From the NCBI GenBank assembly GCA_030247885.1, contig JAPDRO010000003.1, positions 620,001 through 684,000 of the forward strand: DNA of 64,000 bases. Direction: 5' to 3'. The first letter of the stretch is position 1; each line of letters starts with the position of its first letter. Under the pieces are notes generated by a model that ran no database searches, had not been told where the DNA came from, and saw nothing but the letters and a program-made list of their open reading frames with translations. Positions 1-11,041 of this stretch are shown one piece after another. Both the position numbers and the translations under genes were made by a program. This DNA comes from Taxawa tesnikishii (nom. ined.) (lineage: Eukaryota; Ascomycota; Dothideomycetes; Dothideales).

Positions 1-471
1 AACTGAGGAAGCTGCTTTGGTGGAAGAGGACGCCTTGGCTGAGGAGGATGCTTTCGCAGACGAAGATGCCTTGGCGGAAGAAGACGGCTTCACGGAGCTA
101 GACGCACGCTGAGAAGACGTAGCAGCCTGCTTGGTGCTCGTGCTAGCCTTCTTCGTGCTAGTACTCAGCGTGCTTGATGTCCGCTTGGATGAAGTCGACG
201 CAGCCTTTGACGAAGCCGTAGATTTGCTAGGCGTTGCCGTGGAACGGGTCGAAGATGTATGAATCATGGTGGCCGCATGTTGACTGCTGAGGACAGACAC
301 GATGGAAGAGGCGAGCGAAGATGTGTTGACGTGTTTGGTAGAGGTCGTAGTTGGCTTGAGGGACTTGAGGGTGGGCTTGACTGAGTAGATCTTGCTGAAA
401 TCCAGCCCTTGAGCTTCAGCCAGAGGCGTCAAGGCCGCAAGTAGCGGGACTGCCGCTTCGATGACACGCAT
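1..471 (-). CDS. Secreted Ser/Thr/Lys/Ala-rich protein, N-terminal part
   Basis: The reading frame is open from the ATG at 471 down to the first base of the window, giving 157 residues with the C-terminus outside. The start MRVIEAAVPLLAALTPLAEA is a typical secretion signal (hydrophobic core, small residues before the likely cleavage site). After it comes a low-complexity stretch dominated by Ser, Thr, Lys and Ala. Near the window edge it becomes near-perfect five-residue units of the type ASSSA-K, of the kind found in cell-wall or heavily O-glycosylated fungal proteins. No catalytic domain lies in the visible part. Function is unknown; a mannoprotein-like linker or wall protein is an inference from composition only. 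Confidence 0.6.
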   Translation of the reverse strand, partial: MRVIEAAVPLLAALTPLAEAQGLDFSKIYSVKPTLKSLKPTTTSTKHVNTSSLASSIVSVLSSQHAATMIHTSSTRSTATPSKSTASSKAASTSSKRTSSTLSTSTKKASTSTKQAATSSQRASSSVKPSSSAKASSSAKASSSAKASSSTKAASSV

Positions 472-1645
472 GGTTACTAGGGAGAACTTCCTGTGTGCTT
501 CCTCGGGTGTATTGCAGGAGGACATCCTTATGATATAGCAGCAGCAATCTAGACAGGCCCATCCAGAATATCGTCGATCCTGCAACTATCGGAAGCCGGT
601 ATACCAGCCGTTAGCAGGGTCATGGCGTGAAAATAACGGTTGTCCTCCAAGGCTGGAACAGAGCACCCAGCGTGCGCTATCTGTCATCGTTTTGGTTACA
701 CTGCCATCCAGCTATACAGGAGAACTGAACGAGAAGCCATTCTTCGGCAAGACTTACATGATTACGAGTCCTATGATGCTGGATGCATCCCGACTGAGCG
801 CGGATTGTATAGTAAATATTATGCCATTACCGCTTCTTTGGCGCTGAGTGAGACACATTGGAGAACTTCAAGATGTGTGTGCAAGGCTAGGGCTTCCGAT
901 CTTCGGATCTTCATGAGTTCCTTTGATAAACCCGTTGGCGACAAATATAAGCGTTTGGTGTAACTGTTGCGTTCTTCGACCGGCGTTGCGGAGAGGCGTC
1001 ATGGTTGCCGTGCCAAGACCAGTATCTGTACTGTGACAACCAAACCTGACTGGATAGCTAGAGCAAACCCTGCCCTTCGTACAGAGACAAAACTCACTGT
1101 TTCAAGCGTTGTAGTTTTGTTAGCGGGTCTGCCACAGAGGTAAGAATGAGACATATGACAGAGTAAATTAATAAGATTGATCGCCTTGTCAGGTGCTGAT
1201 TCAAACTCTGACATATAACCAAAAGAGAATCTGATACTAAATGACTTCAGGAACTGAGATGGTTTTGGGTCATCTGCAGTAACAAGCCGAATCCTATGCC
1301 TATGGGGTGCTTTGTTCGAAAAAGAGCTGGTAGAAAATGGCTATCACGCACACGTTGAAGAGAACCCCATGATTGTGCATGCACCGACAATCGGCTGGCG
1401 GACGATAGCAGCATATAGTCGCATCGCAAAAACACACATGATCCTGACAGCGTGTTCGACGCGGCTTTGATTACGATGAGTCGCACAGCGAAGTGAGGCT
1501 TAGAATGCGCGCAGACGATCGAACGAGATGGGAATGCCGGTATCAAAGCGCACATAATTTCGCATTCGCCGGAGATCAGGGATGCGGCCCTTTGGATTGT
1601 TCTGAACACCGAAGAGAAATGGCTCGCATTTATATACAAATGTCT
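472..1645. other. Intergenic, no gene recognised
   Basis: This stretch between a secreted protein gene and a transporter gene holds only short open frames in both directions. None has a recognisable domain or a plausible splice pattern. It presumably contains the promoter of the gene ending at the window start and the 3' flank of the transporter gene. Confidence 0.5.
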
Positions 1646-3098
1646 TCAAGTGTATGAGTTGGCATCGCATGTGAACGCCCCACGTACAGTGCCCGCATTG
1701 TACTGGTCGACGATATCCGCAATGCTGGAGTAGGTACCGCAGCCGAGAACAGCAATGCCGATCAAGAAGCACATTGCGTTGAGGACCGACAACGTTATGT
1801 TCTTCCATCCACGGTACCATGGACCCTCCTTGATCAGCTGAAACCAGAACAGCGCTGGGAAGTAAAAGGTAAAACCGCTGCTGAACAAAGACGAGATGAT
1901 ACCAAGTAAGTCGCCGAAGAATGGGATGGCCTCGGCGACAACCCAAGCAATGATAATCTGGACGATGAGAATGCCAATCCAAACTGCCCATCCGGCCTTG
2001 GTGTTAATGAAGCGGATTGGAGAGTTCTTAAAAGCGCGGCCAAGGATGTAACGGCCAGCGACTGTGGCGTTGATACTTCCGGAGATAAAGATGACTGGAA
2101 GCGCAATACCGAACGCGACACGAGAGACGACATGACCAGCAGAGAGCAGAGCAGGGCTACTGACACTTTGTCCGACGAAAGCGTAGACCAATGCACCGGT
2201 CACCGTGTAGATGAAAATCTCGATCAGGCCGAGAGCCCAGATGGACTTGACGTAGTCCTTCGGTGTGTGAAGTTCAGACATGAAAGAGAACTGGCAGACG
2301 GCGAAAGAGTAGGCGAACACGATGTTAGTAACGGCATTGAAGGCGGACGAGAAGCTGATGTCCTCTGGTGGCCAGGCACTCCAGTTGACAGCAGAGAGAC
2401 CGCCGGGTGCATTGTGGGCCTCGACACCAGTTGCGATGATGGTGATGCCAATAGCGATGATGATGGAGGCGAAATCGACATAACCCAGAATGGCGAACTC
2501 GGCGAAGGTGGGTGGGATTGCCAGCAAAAGAGGAGGACTGCAGAGATGACAGCCCATACCAGAGCACAGATATTTCTGTCGTCGACAATGCGGATCCAGG
2601 CAATGGTTCCGGTCAGAGTATGAGATCCAACCAAGAGTACCAAAAGAGAACGAACATTGCGCCGGTTAATTCGTATCCAAATCTGCCCCAGATCAATCGG
2701 ACCGCATCGGCGTAGTGTTCCACATCCGGAAACTTGAGCTTGACCTGACCGACGACGTAACTGGTATAGATAGCGATGAGCCCCAGTCCAACCGAGAGTA
2801 TCGTTCCAGCAACCATTCCAACAGCAGCAAAGGCGCTGGGAAGGGAAAGCGAACCCAGTGCAATAGCCTCGACAATCAAGCAGATGGTCAACCTCTTCCA
2901 ACCCAACTTGTGGAACTTCTGCTCGCCCTCTTCGACGCTCGGCTGGTTTCCAAGCTCATTCTTACTGCCGTTAGAGAACTTGTCGCTGCCGTTCTCGTAT
3001 TTTGGAGGACCATGCTGATGTGGGGCGGCGTAATCGTTCAGCGCTGCATTCATTGCTGAGGCCATAGCTGTTGGGAGGAGCTGCTCAGGAGCAGGCAC
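1646..3098 (-). CDS. AAAP-family amino acid transporter (Mtr-like)
   Basis: A polytopic membrane protein of the amino acid/auxin permease family (Aa_trans), close in style to the Neurospora neutral amino acid permease Mtr. It likely imports amino acids by proton symport at the plasma membrane. A hydrophilic N-terminus of about 65 residues precedes the first membrane segment (ICLIVEAIALGSLSLPSAF); about ten more follow, including the family-typical GSHTLTGTIAW and IPPTFAEFAILGYVDF regions. The protein is spread over three frames with no room for an intron. A one-base loss at each of two four-base runs (2642-2645 and 2526-2529) accounts for this, and 1453 bases plus two is exactly 485 codons. 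The start at 3098 is the first ATG; a second lies 11 codons in. Substrate is not determinable. Confidence 0.85.
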
Positions 3099-4613
3099 TG
3101 GGCGTGCAAAAGAACGAGCGAGTCAATAGATGTCGCGTAATGTAGACAGATGCTTGATGTGTAGATGAGAGGGAAGAGGGAGAGAGAAGGAGAGAGACGA
3201 AAAGAATGTGGACTCCAACGGAACTGTCACGGAACAGTGGGTCAGACATTGCGCGCTATTACCACATGGGGCCGTTGCGTTGGTAAGAGAAAAATATATA
3301 TCCACTCCTAGAAGCATCTGTCGGTGTTACAGCGGGACAATGATGCCTGTCGAATCGAGCGACCGGATTCGGACCTGACTACCGTTTCTGTTTTTCCGAC
3401 AACAGTGTAGCCATTCATTGTGACGGCATATCGCAATTTATAAGCCGCCTGGAGTTGTTGCTGCGCGAATGCGGACAAAATTTTGAATGACGCAGGAAAG
3501 AAGAAAGATTGGAGATCTGACCTCGCGTGCCAAGATGGCTTAACGGAGCTTGCTCCCGCGGTTGTTCAGAGCTTGATCCGAGCTTGGCCCTCGAATGTTG
3601 AACCGATTAAAAGCGCTGGTTGGCCCTCGGAAACCGGCTCAAAGTACTCCGTTGTGGAAAATGCGGTTTTGGTGCCGTGATGGTTGGCATAGGTACGAAA
3701 CCCTCACATCATTTTGCATGCCTGTCAGGGTAATATTTGTACCTCGACCGAATCCCGCATAAAATGTCCTGTTTCTTCGGGATGAGAGACCAGCCTCGCT
3801 CTCGCCCTGTTTCTCCGGCATCGGAAAAGCTGACAAGGACTTTGTGAGGATGTCGGGACAAGCGAAGCCCAACCTCTGTTCTTTCAAAGGCCCGCCTGCT
3901 TCCTGCCCCATCCACCATCACTTGTCGATAAAGCTTCTTGGATTGCAAGTGGCACGTCGCGAAAGACCGACAACCCAAATGGCTCCGCTTTCGTCGCCCG
4001 GCCAGGTTGGATGCGAAGAACATCTCCACAAGGGACTTTGATCCTTACTCCATGGGAAATGAGTCGCGTGACAACCAAGATATCTGGCAGCTGCAGATCG
4101 TGTTGAAGAGCTCGTGTTGAAGAGCTCGTTCGAGTCATGGCTCCGCTTGAAGAGGCACATGTCGACGAAAGAGCGAAAGAGTTCCTGTCAGCCGACTGAA
4201 GCCGTTGCTAGCCGGCTCTTCTAGGACACGTGCCATGTGTTGAAGAGAACAAGACGCAGTGCGTTCTTGCAATGTCTAGCGTGGAGGCCTCGGATGTCTT
4301 TCGCTTGCACTGAGCAGAGACATGCATCCTGGACCATCTTGTGTTATGATTGACAGCATATAGTATACCTCACATGCGTCGCCGGAACACTTTCGAGATA
4401 AGAAGCAGACAGCTTCAGTGCGCTGGTATTCCATGTTCAGGTCTTTTTTTATCTCGATGATCGACACGCAGTGGGCTGGTACACCGTAGGTCGCAGAAAA
4501 GGATGTTCCCAGGCCATTCCCTCGCGTATATTCATAGCTTTGCTTCTCGCGATCTTCTGCTCGTTCTCTTTCCCATTTCATCAAGCGCTCAACCCTTCCA
4601 GCATCAACCCCTC
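3099..4613. other. Intergenic region, no gene recognised
   Basis: About 1.5 kb upstream of the transporter and downstream of the ABM gene. Open frames of 60-113 codons occur on both strands but overlap each other, lack domains and show no credible exon structure. The only structured element I see is a short tandem duplication at 4100-4127. Confidence 0.45.
4100..4127. repeat. 14-bp tandem duplication
   Basis: The 14-base unit GTGTTGAAGAGCTC occurs twice head to tail without mismatch. Part of the unit (GTGTTGAAGAG) recurs near 4230. It lies in apparent non-coding DNA and no function is evident. Confidence 0.8.
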
Positions 4614-5044
4614 TCATTGGCCCGCCGGCTTGGCTGCGGGCTGGATAGCCTTCACAAACTTCGCTCTTACTGCCTTGATGTACTTGTCCTCGTTGATCAA
4701 TTTCTCAATGACAGGTTGTGAGTTGTGTTCGTCGAAGGCTTTGCGTCCCTTGTACCTCTCAAAGAAGTGGAACACATTCCGGTCATCATTGTCTCTAGCA
4801 AGGCAATAGTAGATCATTCCAGGTTCAGAAGCAGCAAGACGTGTGGTTTCGGCGTAGACAGCTTCGAGGGCGTCGGCATGCTCAGGGTAGGCGTGAACCT
4901 ATGATGGATTGATCGGGTTAGTCGGCACAGGGAGAACAGCAACGTGAGGGTGAGATGTACGATGCCGAAAATGCAGAACTCGTCCACTGGAATGTCGTCC
5001 TCCTTCAGGTCGGTTATGAAATCTCCAAGTTCATGAGTCGACAT
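4614..5044 (-). CDS. Antibiotic biosynthesis monooxygenase (ABM)-fold protein
   Basis: A small protein of 122 residues in two exons, 5044-4961 and 4898-4614. The 62-bp intron begins GTACAT, has a CTAAC branch site and ends CATAG. The mature sequence has the ABM pattern: an N-terminal strand (DEFCIFGIVHAYPEHAD), a helix, the strand EPGMIYYCLARD and the segment FHFFERYKGRKAFDEH, then a C-terminal helix. Such proteins form dimeric ferredoxin-like barrels and include quinol monooxygenases and heme-degrading enzymes; the substrate cannot be told here. A second ABM protein lies at 33373-34005. The reading frame is intact. Confidence 0.8.
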
Positions 5045-5793
5045 CGTGGTTCAGAATCGACAGCACTCCAACTGTGTCGGGCCTCAGTCGAGTCTCAGTT
5101 GAATATTTTGGCCAGAATGTTGGAAAGGCAGGCGACTGGTCCATTGAAGCAGGAGCTTGGTCTTAATAGTGTTTATGTCTGCGTTCATGCAGTGCCTTAG
5201 CCCGTCGGTGCTTCAAACCGTCCGACATGGCGTAATCTGAGGCATCCCATAGTTTGACTCACAGTAAGTCAGCACTCGTGGTGATGTGCACTGGGCAACG
5301 GGGGCAGCAAAGTGTATATACATACCAGGATAGGAAGGAGGGAGATAAGGGTTGAGCATTTGTAAGCGAACGACTCAGGTCTGGACCGCCTGGGCAGATT
5401 CCACCAACGACACGCGAAAGAGAGATGCGGGGTACCAACACACGTTCAAGGCGCGTACAGCCCGGCCATGACCGCCAGCAGTAAACACATGCACACAATG
5501 TTGAGTAGGGACTCTGAGGGGATAGTGGGTATGGTTGTATATGCGGACACGAAAGCTGCGAAGATGCTGTTTAAAGCCACGGATGGCTGCATTCAGTGAA
5601 TGCCGTTCATTCAGCTGCAAGGGCGTTGAGAGTAAAGGCCAACGCCAGAATGCCTTCCAGCTATGTTCATCACTTTGACGCTGAGATTCGCTTACGGAAA
5701 CCAGTTTAACAACCCAGCTCGCGTATCCACAGCTCCGACGGCTTCATTCAACAAAATCAAGCTTGTATCGAGAAGACCGCAGGGACATTGAGC
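5045..5793. other. Intergenic, no gene recognised
   Basis: Only short frames without domain signatures are present. It presumably holds the promoter of the ABM gene and the 3' flank of the methyltransferase-like gene. Confidence 0.45.
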
Positions 5794-6640
5794 CTAGAGC
5801 ACCGTAGCTCTCGCGATGAACATCCTATCATATGCCTGCATATCCGTGGGAAACTCGAGTCGCTCTGGCCATTCCCTCACATCGACATCACCGCAGCCAG
5901 AAGCAGTCATAATGCCCTTAATCTCATCCATCGTAAAGCCAGGCCAGATCTTCGGCCCTCCGGACACCTTTATCATATCTGCCGGATCGTACCCGCGGGC
6001 CTTTCCAAGTCTTTCAGCAACATGGCTGCTGTCCGATTTCTGCAATCCGTCCAGAACGACGAGCGAACCGCCCCGTCTTGCCCGCTTCCGCAAGAGCACT
6101 AGGAAGCCGGCTGGGTCTTTGACGTGATGAAGAGCCATGCTGATAATGGCTGCATCAAACTCGATCCATCAAGGCTCGCTCAGGATGGACGACGGATCAT
6201 TAAGATCGCCTTGAATGGCAAACATGCGGTCGTGAGGCTCGCCCAAAAGTATGGAGGCTTCCACGTTGAACCGGTGGACCTGTGAAGAGGCGATGTCCAG
6301 ACCTTGGAAGACGGTTTCCGAGAACGTCTTCAGAAGTGCCTGCAGCGCCTGTCAGGATTACACGGACCGTTTCGCAACATCGTGCTGCTTACGCTGGACA
6401 CAGTGCCGTTGCCGCAGGCGTAGTCGAGAATGCGCTGCGGCTTTTTGGGGGCGACGCCAAGCCAGGCGCTGTTGGTCTGAAGACACTGCCGAATTTGTCG
6501 AATGAGTTTCTGCACCCACTCTAGGTCGTACATTGGGCCGGGCCTATCGCGTACGTTATTTTGTATCCGCAAAGTCGAATACACCAACGGTTACGCAGCT
6601 TACTCTACATGCACGTGGTCATGGTCACCGATGTGCGTCA
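5794..6640 (-). pseudogene. SAM-dependent methyltransferase, disrupted
   Basis: A class I methyltransferase of the UbiE/Methyltransf_25 type. The SAM-binding motif I reads ILDYACGNGTVSS. An intron follows (GTAAGC to CTGACAG, about 6330-6391). Next comes a segment with DIASSQVHRFN and FAIQGDLNDPSSIL, then the post-motif IISMALHHVKDPAGF and the C-terminal strand GGSLVVLDGL. The segment before MALHH carries an in-frame TGA at 6169-6171, inside the conserved core and with no splice sites around it. The N-terminus is also unclear: a His-rich start (MTHIGDHDHVHVE) lies near 6640 but does not join cleanly. It may be a true pseudogene or an active gene with base errors. The end is the TAA-type stop region at 5794. 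Confidence 0.6.
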
Positions 6641-7303
6641 TTGTCGAGATAGAACTGCTCCTCGAGGCAGGATGATGCAGTGTATGAGGTTCCTCCAAGT
6701 CGTGGCTTTGGTTCAACCACGTTGTTGATTCTGGAGATCAGACGCAGATATACCGTAAGCACGTGCTCAGGGGGCTTCAGTTACGGCAACATTCTGTTCG
6801 GGAATTTGGTGAACCTAACTTGGCCTTGAGTGTTGCATCGTCTTTGCGGAGAGTTTGCGGAGACTTCATCACGGAGACATTGGAGGGAAAGGTTTGCTGG
6901 CTAGTTTGATGTGCTGCGCGATCTCATCTTCCACTGCAGCAACGAACACCTCGTGAAGAGGTGGAGACATGTGTACGACGAGAGTCAAAAAGCTTGATAG
7001 AGGGTGCGGTGTGTATGATTGGCAACGAAACAAATAACGCGAAAGACGGGATGTCAAATTGTTCGGCGCATTGACTTGCATTCTCTATATCAAACAGCGT
7101 GGTCGCGGAACTCCACCAGAGACGAGCAATTGCTTTGCCATGTTCCACGCATAGGAGGAGAATGTGCAGGTGTAGTCGTACAGATGATGCATACACGGAG
7201 AACGAAAGGGAGAGTCGGACCTCGGTTCCCCGGACCCTTTCCCCAACTTCTCCACTACCCACCTGCAGTTCCACCTCTTCATCCTGCTCTTCCGTCAAAC
7301 ACC
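6641..7303. other. Divergent intergenic region between methyltransferase and amidase genes
   Basis: About 660 bp between two divergently transcribed genes, with only overlapping short frames. It likely contains both promoters. No clear TATA box or repeated motif stands out. Confidence 0.4.
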
Positions 7304-9115
7304 ATGCCTGAGAACGAAAGCTGGAAAGACATTGCACGCCGTAAGCAGGAGCAGCGGGATGCCGCAATCCCGGCTTCCTGGCGTCTACAATCCAAACCTG
7401 GCGCCAACCGTGTTAAAGTCCTTGCCGTCCCAAGAGAGTGCGGTATTCTGACCAAGGAAGAGATCGCCATCACCGAAGATTACGATGCTTGTGGACTTCT
7501 GGACGAGCTGGCTTCGGGGAGGTTGAAAAGCATAGATGTTACCACAGCTATCTGCAAAAGGGCAGCAATTGCACACCAGTTGGTATCTCTCACTTTGTCG
7601 TTTTACATCACCCCTCTACTTTCCTTGGTGCTGTAGTTTCCGCTGTCACTGCTATCCATTTCTCGTATGCCATGTGGAGAGAACCCCGACTTACTCTCCA
7701 AGTCAAACTGTCTTACAGAAATTTTCTTCGATTCCGCGCTCGAGCGAGCCCGCGAACTGGACGCCCACTTCCAGAAAACCGGAAAGCCGAAAGGACCATT
7801 GCATGGACTTCCCGTTTCCTTGAAGGACTCGTTCCGTGTCATCGGCCACGATGCATCTATTGGTATCGCATCTCTGTGTTTCAAGCCCTGCAAGGTCAAC
7901 TCTACGCTAGTCGACATGCTGCTCGACGCAGGCGCCGTCCTGTACTGCAAAACGAATGTCCCGCAGACACTCATGGCGCTCGACAGTCACAACAACATCT
8001 TTGGCCGTACTTTGAACCCTGCCAATCTCCGCTTGACGGCAGGAGGCAGCTCAGGAGGCGAGGGCGCTCTTGTCGCGTTGAGGGGAAGTATTCTTGGCGT
8101 AGGCACTGACGTGGGAGGTAGCATCCGCATTCCCGCCATGTGCAATGGGCTCTATGGCATTAAGCCAAGTCACGGACGAGTGCCCTATGCCGGTCAAGAA
8201 AACGGAACCATCGCAGGAGCGGAAGTGCTGGGGATCAGGGCCTCGGCCGGCCCGATCGCGCACAGTGTACGGGACTGTGAATTACTCATGCGGGTAGTCG
8301 GAGATGGTCGAGCATGGAACTGGGATCCAGAGGTCGTCCCACAATCTTGGAAATTACAGGCTCCTTTGCATGCACAGCAAGATTCCCAAAAGCCAGTTGT
8401 GGTTGGTGTTGTACGGACCGAAGGCGTGACGACGCCATTGCCACCCATCGCGCGCTTCATGGACGAGGTCGCAAATACGCTGAGAAAGACATCCTCAACC
8501 CCCGCGTCGAGGTGGTTGATCTCGACTTAACCGACCTCCTCTCTAAATGCCAGTCCCTCGCTAATGCATTTTTTCGATCGACGGAGCGAACCACATGTTC
8601 GACCTGCTAGAAGCCACCTCCGAGCCTCTATCGCCATGGCTGCGGACGCGACTTCGACGTCGACCGCGCGCAGATCTGTCTCGTGTGACAGAGTTACAAG
8701 CGCGGCGCACTGAACTCCAGACCGCTTTCTTAGATGTCTGGCGACGCCACAATCTTGATGCCATAGTGTGCCCCGTCGCACCGCACCCTGTTCCCGAGGT
8801 CGACAGGTGGAATACCGCATCCTACACCAGCGCGTTCGTACTGCTGGACTACGCCGCGGCGACGCTGCCGGTGCGGACGGTGAGGCCGGGAGATCTAAAG
8901 GGCGAGGTCGAGGAGGGAAGCCATTGAGTAGCTGGGATAAGTACAACCGCGAGCTTTGGACGAAGGTCGATCGGAGCGTGTATTTGAACTCGCCTTTGTG
9001 CGTGCAGGTTGTGGGTCAGAAGCTGATGGAGAAGAAACTGTTGGGCGTTATGGGTGTTTTGGACAAGGTGTTTAGGGACTCGAGAGACGTTGGGAGGGAA
9101 CAGGCGAAGCTCTGA
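7304..9115 (+). CDS. Amidase signature family enzyme
   Basis: An amide hydrolase of the amidase-signature family (fungal acetamidase/fatty acid amide hydrolase type). It hydrolyses a carboxamide with a Ser-cisSer-Lys triad. The Lys lies in GLPVSLKDSF, the cis-Ser in TAGGSSGGEGAL and the nucleophile Ser in TDVGGSIRIPAMCNG. Exon 1 is 7304-7582; a 120-bp intron (GTATCT to CCAAG) follows; exon 2 runs to 9115. The C-terminal part changes frame three times: near 8488, at the T6 run 8569-8574 and at the G3 run 8915-8917. Each is repaired by one added base, and exon length plus three equals 565 codons. The rest of the fold is well preserved, so base undercalls are more likely than decay. The natural substrate is unknown. 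Confidence 0.85.
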
Positions 9116-9242
9116 TTGTACGATTGAACCGTGCAGAGCAGGTATCGATGTTTCTGTTACAACGTATAGTGTGTGGTGAGGATGCCAGCTCCAACCACAG
9201 CCCATAGCGTACGACTGTAAGACTGTCGTATACATCGCCGTA

Positions 9243-10469
9243 TCATCGTTTATCAAAACGGCGCCCCATTTCCATGAACCTGGAACATTTCAGGTTCTTG
9301 CGAGCCATGCAGCGCTGTCGGATCCAGTTCCCCAAGCACGACATCGTCACTGATGTAACCAGGCGGCGCTTCGCCCCTCTCTTTGCAGCAGCATCACGAC
9401 CATACCGGTCCTCCACCCGCTGCCAATGCAGCAGATTCGGATCCGCGCGCACGCTCCTCGCCACCATCCATACGCCGGTGGCGGATAATGCAACCCTCCC
9501 ACTTCTTTCCCGAACGCGGCATTGGGCGATTCACTCCGTGGTGCAGGCATGGGCTCCACTGGTACTTGCGGGGTCGGTGAGTCGCCTGCCACGTGCACCT
9601 GTATTGGCGTTTCAGGGACAAATTCTTCAGATCGAGAGGTCGGGACCGGTGGCGGCGAGTGCAGGCGCTCGCGCGCATATCGGCCGATGTGACGTTTTGG
9701 CCCTGTGTGGAGTGCTTGTGCTTCCGCGTCACGAGCATGCACAATCGGACTGCGGAGTGGCTGAACAGAATCACAGCCGCGAGCATCGAGACTAGAAAGA
9801 CGATGTGGAAGGGTGAGGCGAGTGGGTGTTGGTTCAACACCATTGACAGATCTGCGATACATAGTTCTTTAGTTGCGTGTTGGATGATCTGAATCCTAAC
9901 TGTGAAGAACGTACACGTGGCCAGCAGAGCGGCGAGCATCAGCCCAGACGCGATGCATATGAGACTTTGACGTGGAGTGCGTGCTTGGTGACATGTCGCG
10001 TTCGTCGACGGCGCCGCCACGCCTGTCGTTGGCGCTGAGCGGACTTTTGCTGGACGAGTAGCGCCAGCGCATGATCGTCTGCTTCAACGTCCGGGTGAAG
10101 GACTGTCGGCGCTCGTGCGGGGATTTGATCCTCGATTACCTCCTCTCCGTGGTCTGGAAAGTAGTAGTCGTTCGCGAGTGGCGGAAGCGTTGGCGGACGG
10201 CGTTGGGCTGGAGGAGGGTGATGTGGGCTGTCTGGACTGGGTATCGAAGTATCATGCACGAACGCGTCCATTCTCAGAACACCGGGTGAGTGAAGTTCTT
10301 CAGTGAGGTGAGAATCGATCCTCGGGGAAGCTTTGCTGATGCGCCTGCCGAAGACGGAGCTGCGCAGAAGAGAGCGCACATTGTTTTGTATGTCCGAAGA
10401 CCGTGTCGGCCGTTCGTCCTCGAGTATTCCGGCTTCCAAGGCGCTCGAATCCGGTAGTGGGCTCTGCAT
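9243..10469 (-). CDS. Unknown fungal membrane protein with two transmembrane helices
   Basis: The protein has four parts. First is a long polar, Pro-rich N-terminus of about 150 residues starting MQSPLPDSSALEAGI, ending in a run of Arg. Second are two hydrophobic helices (IASGLMLAALLATCTFF and VFLVSMLAAVILFS) separated by about 30 residues. Third is a Pro-rich cytoplasmic-like tail. Last is the segment PPPAYG-W-R followed by SVRADPNLLHW. I recall this last pattern from uncharacterised fungal proteins but cannot attach a function. The frame changes three times (near 9966, 9695-9703 and 9455), each consistent with one missing base; length plus three gives 410 codons. The architecture resembles small fungal plasma-membrane proteins of unknown role. 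Confidence 0.6.
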
Positions 10470-11041
10470 AATGAGCGAGGAGGCGCGTGGTGCGCAAGTC
10501 TTGTTCGGTCTAAAGGATGAATCGCAGAGAGGGCGCGAGAAGAGGATTGGGGATTGACGAGCGACGGAAGGAGGACGTGGGTAAAGGATACGCGATTTAA
10601 GAGTACGACATAAGAGAGCTTTTGTTTACCTGCATGTTGCACGGTCCTAGCTATATGGTGCCACATAGGCAAATCATGATTTAGGAAAGCAAGGTACCGT
10701 CTCAGGTTTGATGTATGCAGGAACATAAGTTTACCTTACGACGCCCAACGTGTGGTTACAAGTCGCACACGCAGACCGCAAGGGACCACCGCCGACAACT
10801 GTGACTCAACGCAAATCCAGAATCGAACGTTACTGATGTTTGTTTGGAGGCGGCAGTGTTTGGACACAGGAAGTGTTTTTGACGTGCGGGCGGTGTTTCA
10901 TGTTTCGGCGGTCCAGCCAATCACAGCTTGAGATTTCAACGCGCCCAGATCAAGCCGTGTAGACAACACGACCAGAGCGAGCGTAAACAAGTCGTCGGTT
11001 AAGGTAACGCTAGTTGGAATAACAGCTATTCGGAAGCGATC
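10470..11041. other. Intergenic, no gene recognised
   Basis: A stretch between two genes on the minus strand: promoter of the unknown membrane protein gene and 3' flank of NOC2. Only short frames without domains are seen. Confidence 0.4.

Noticed and set aside
640-963. A 107-codon plus-strand frame
   Set aside because: No domain, no splice context and ordinary non-coding composition; probably random.
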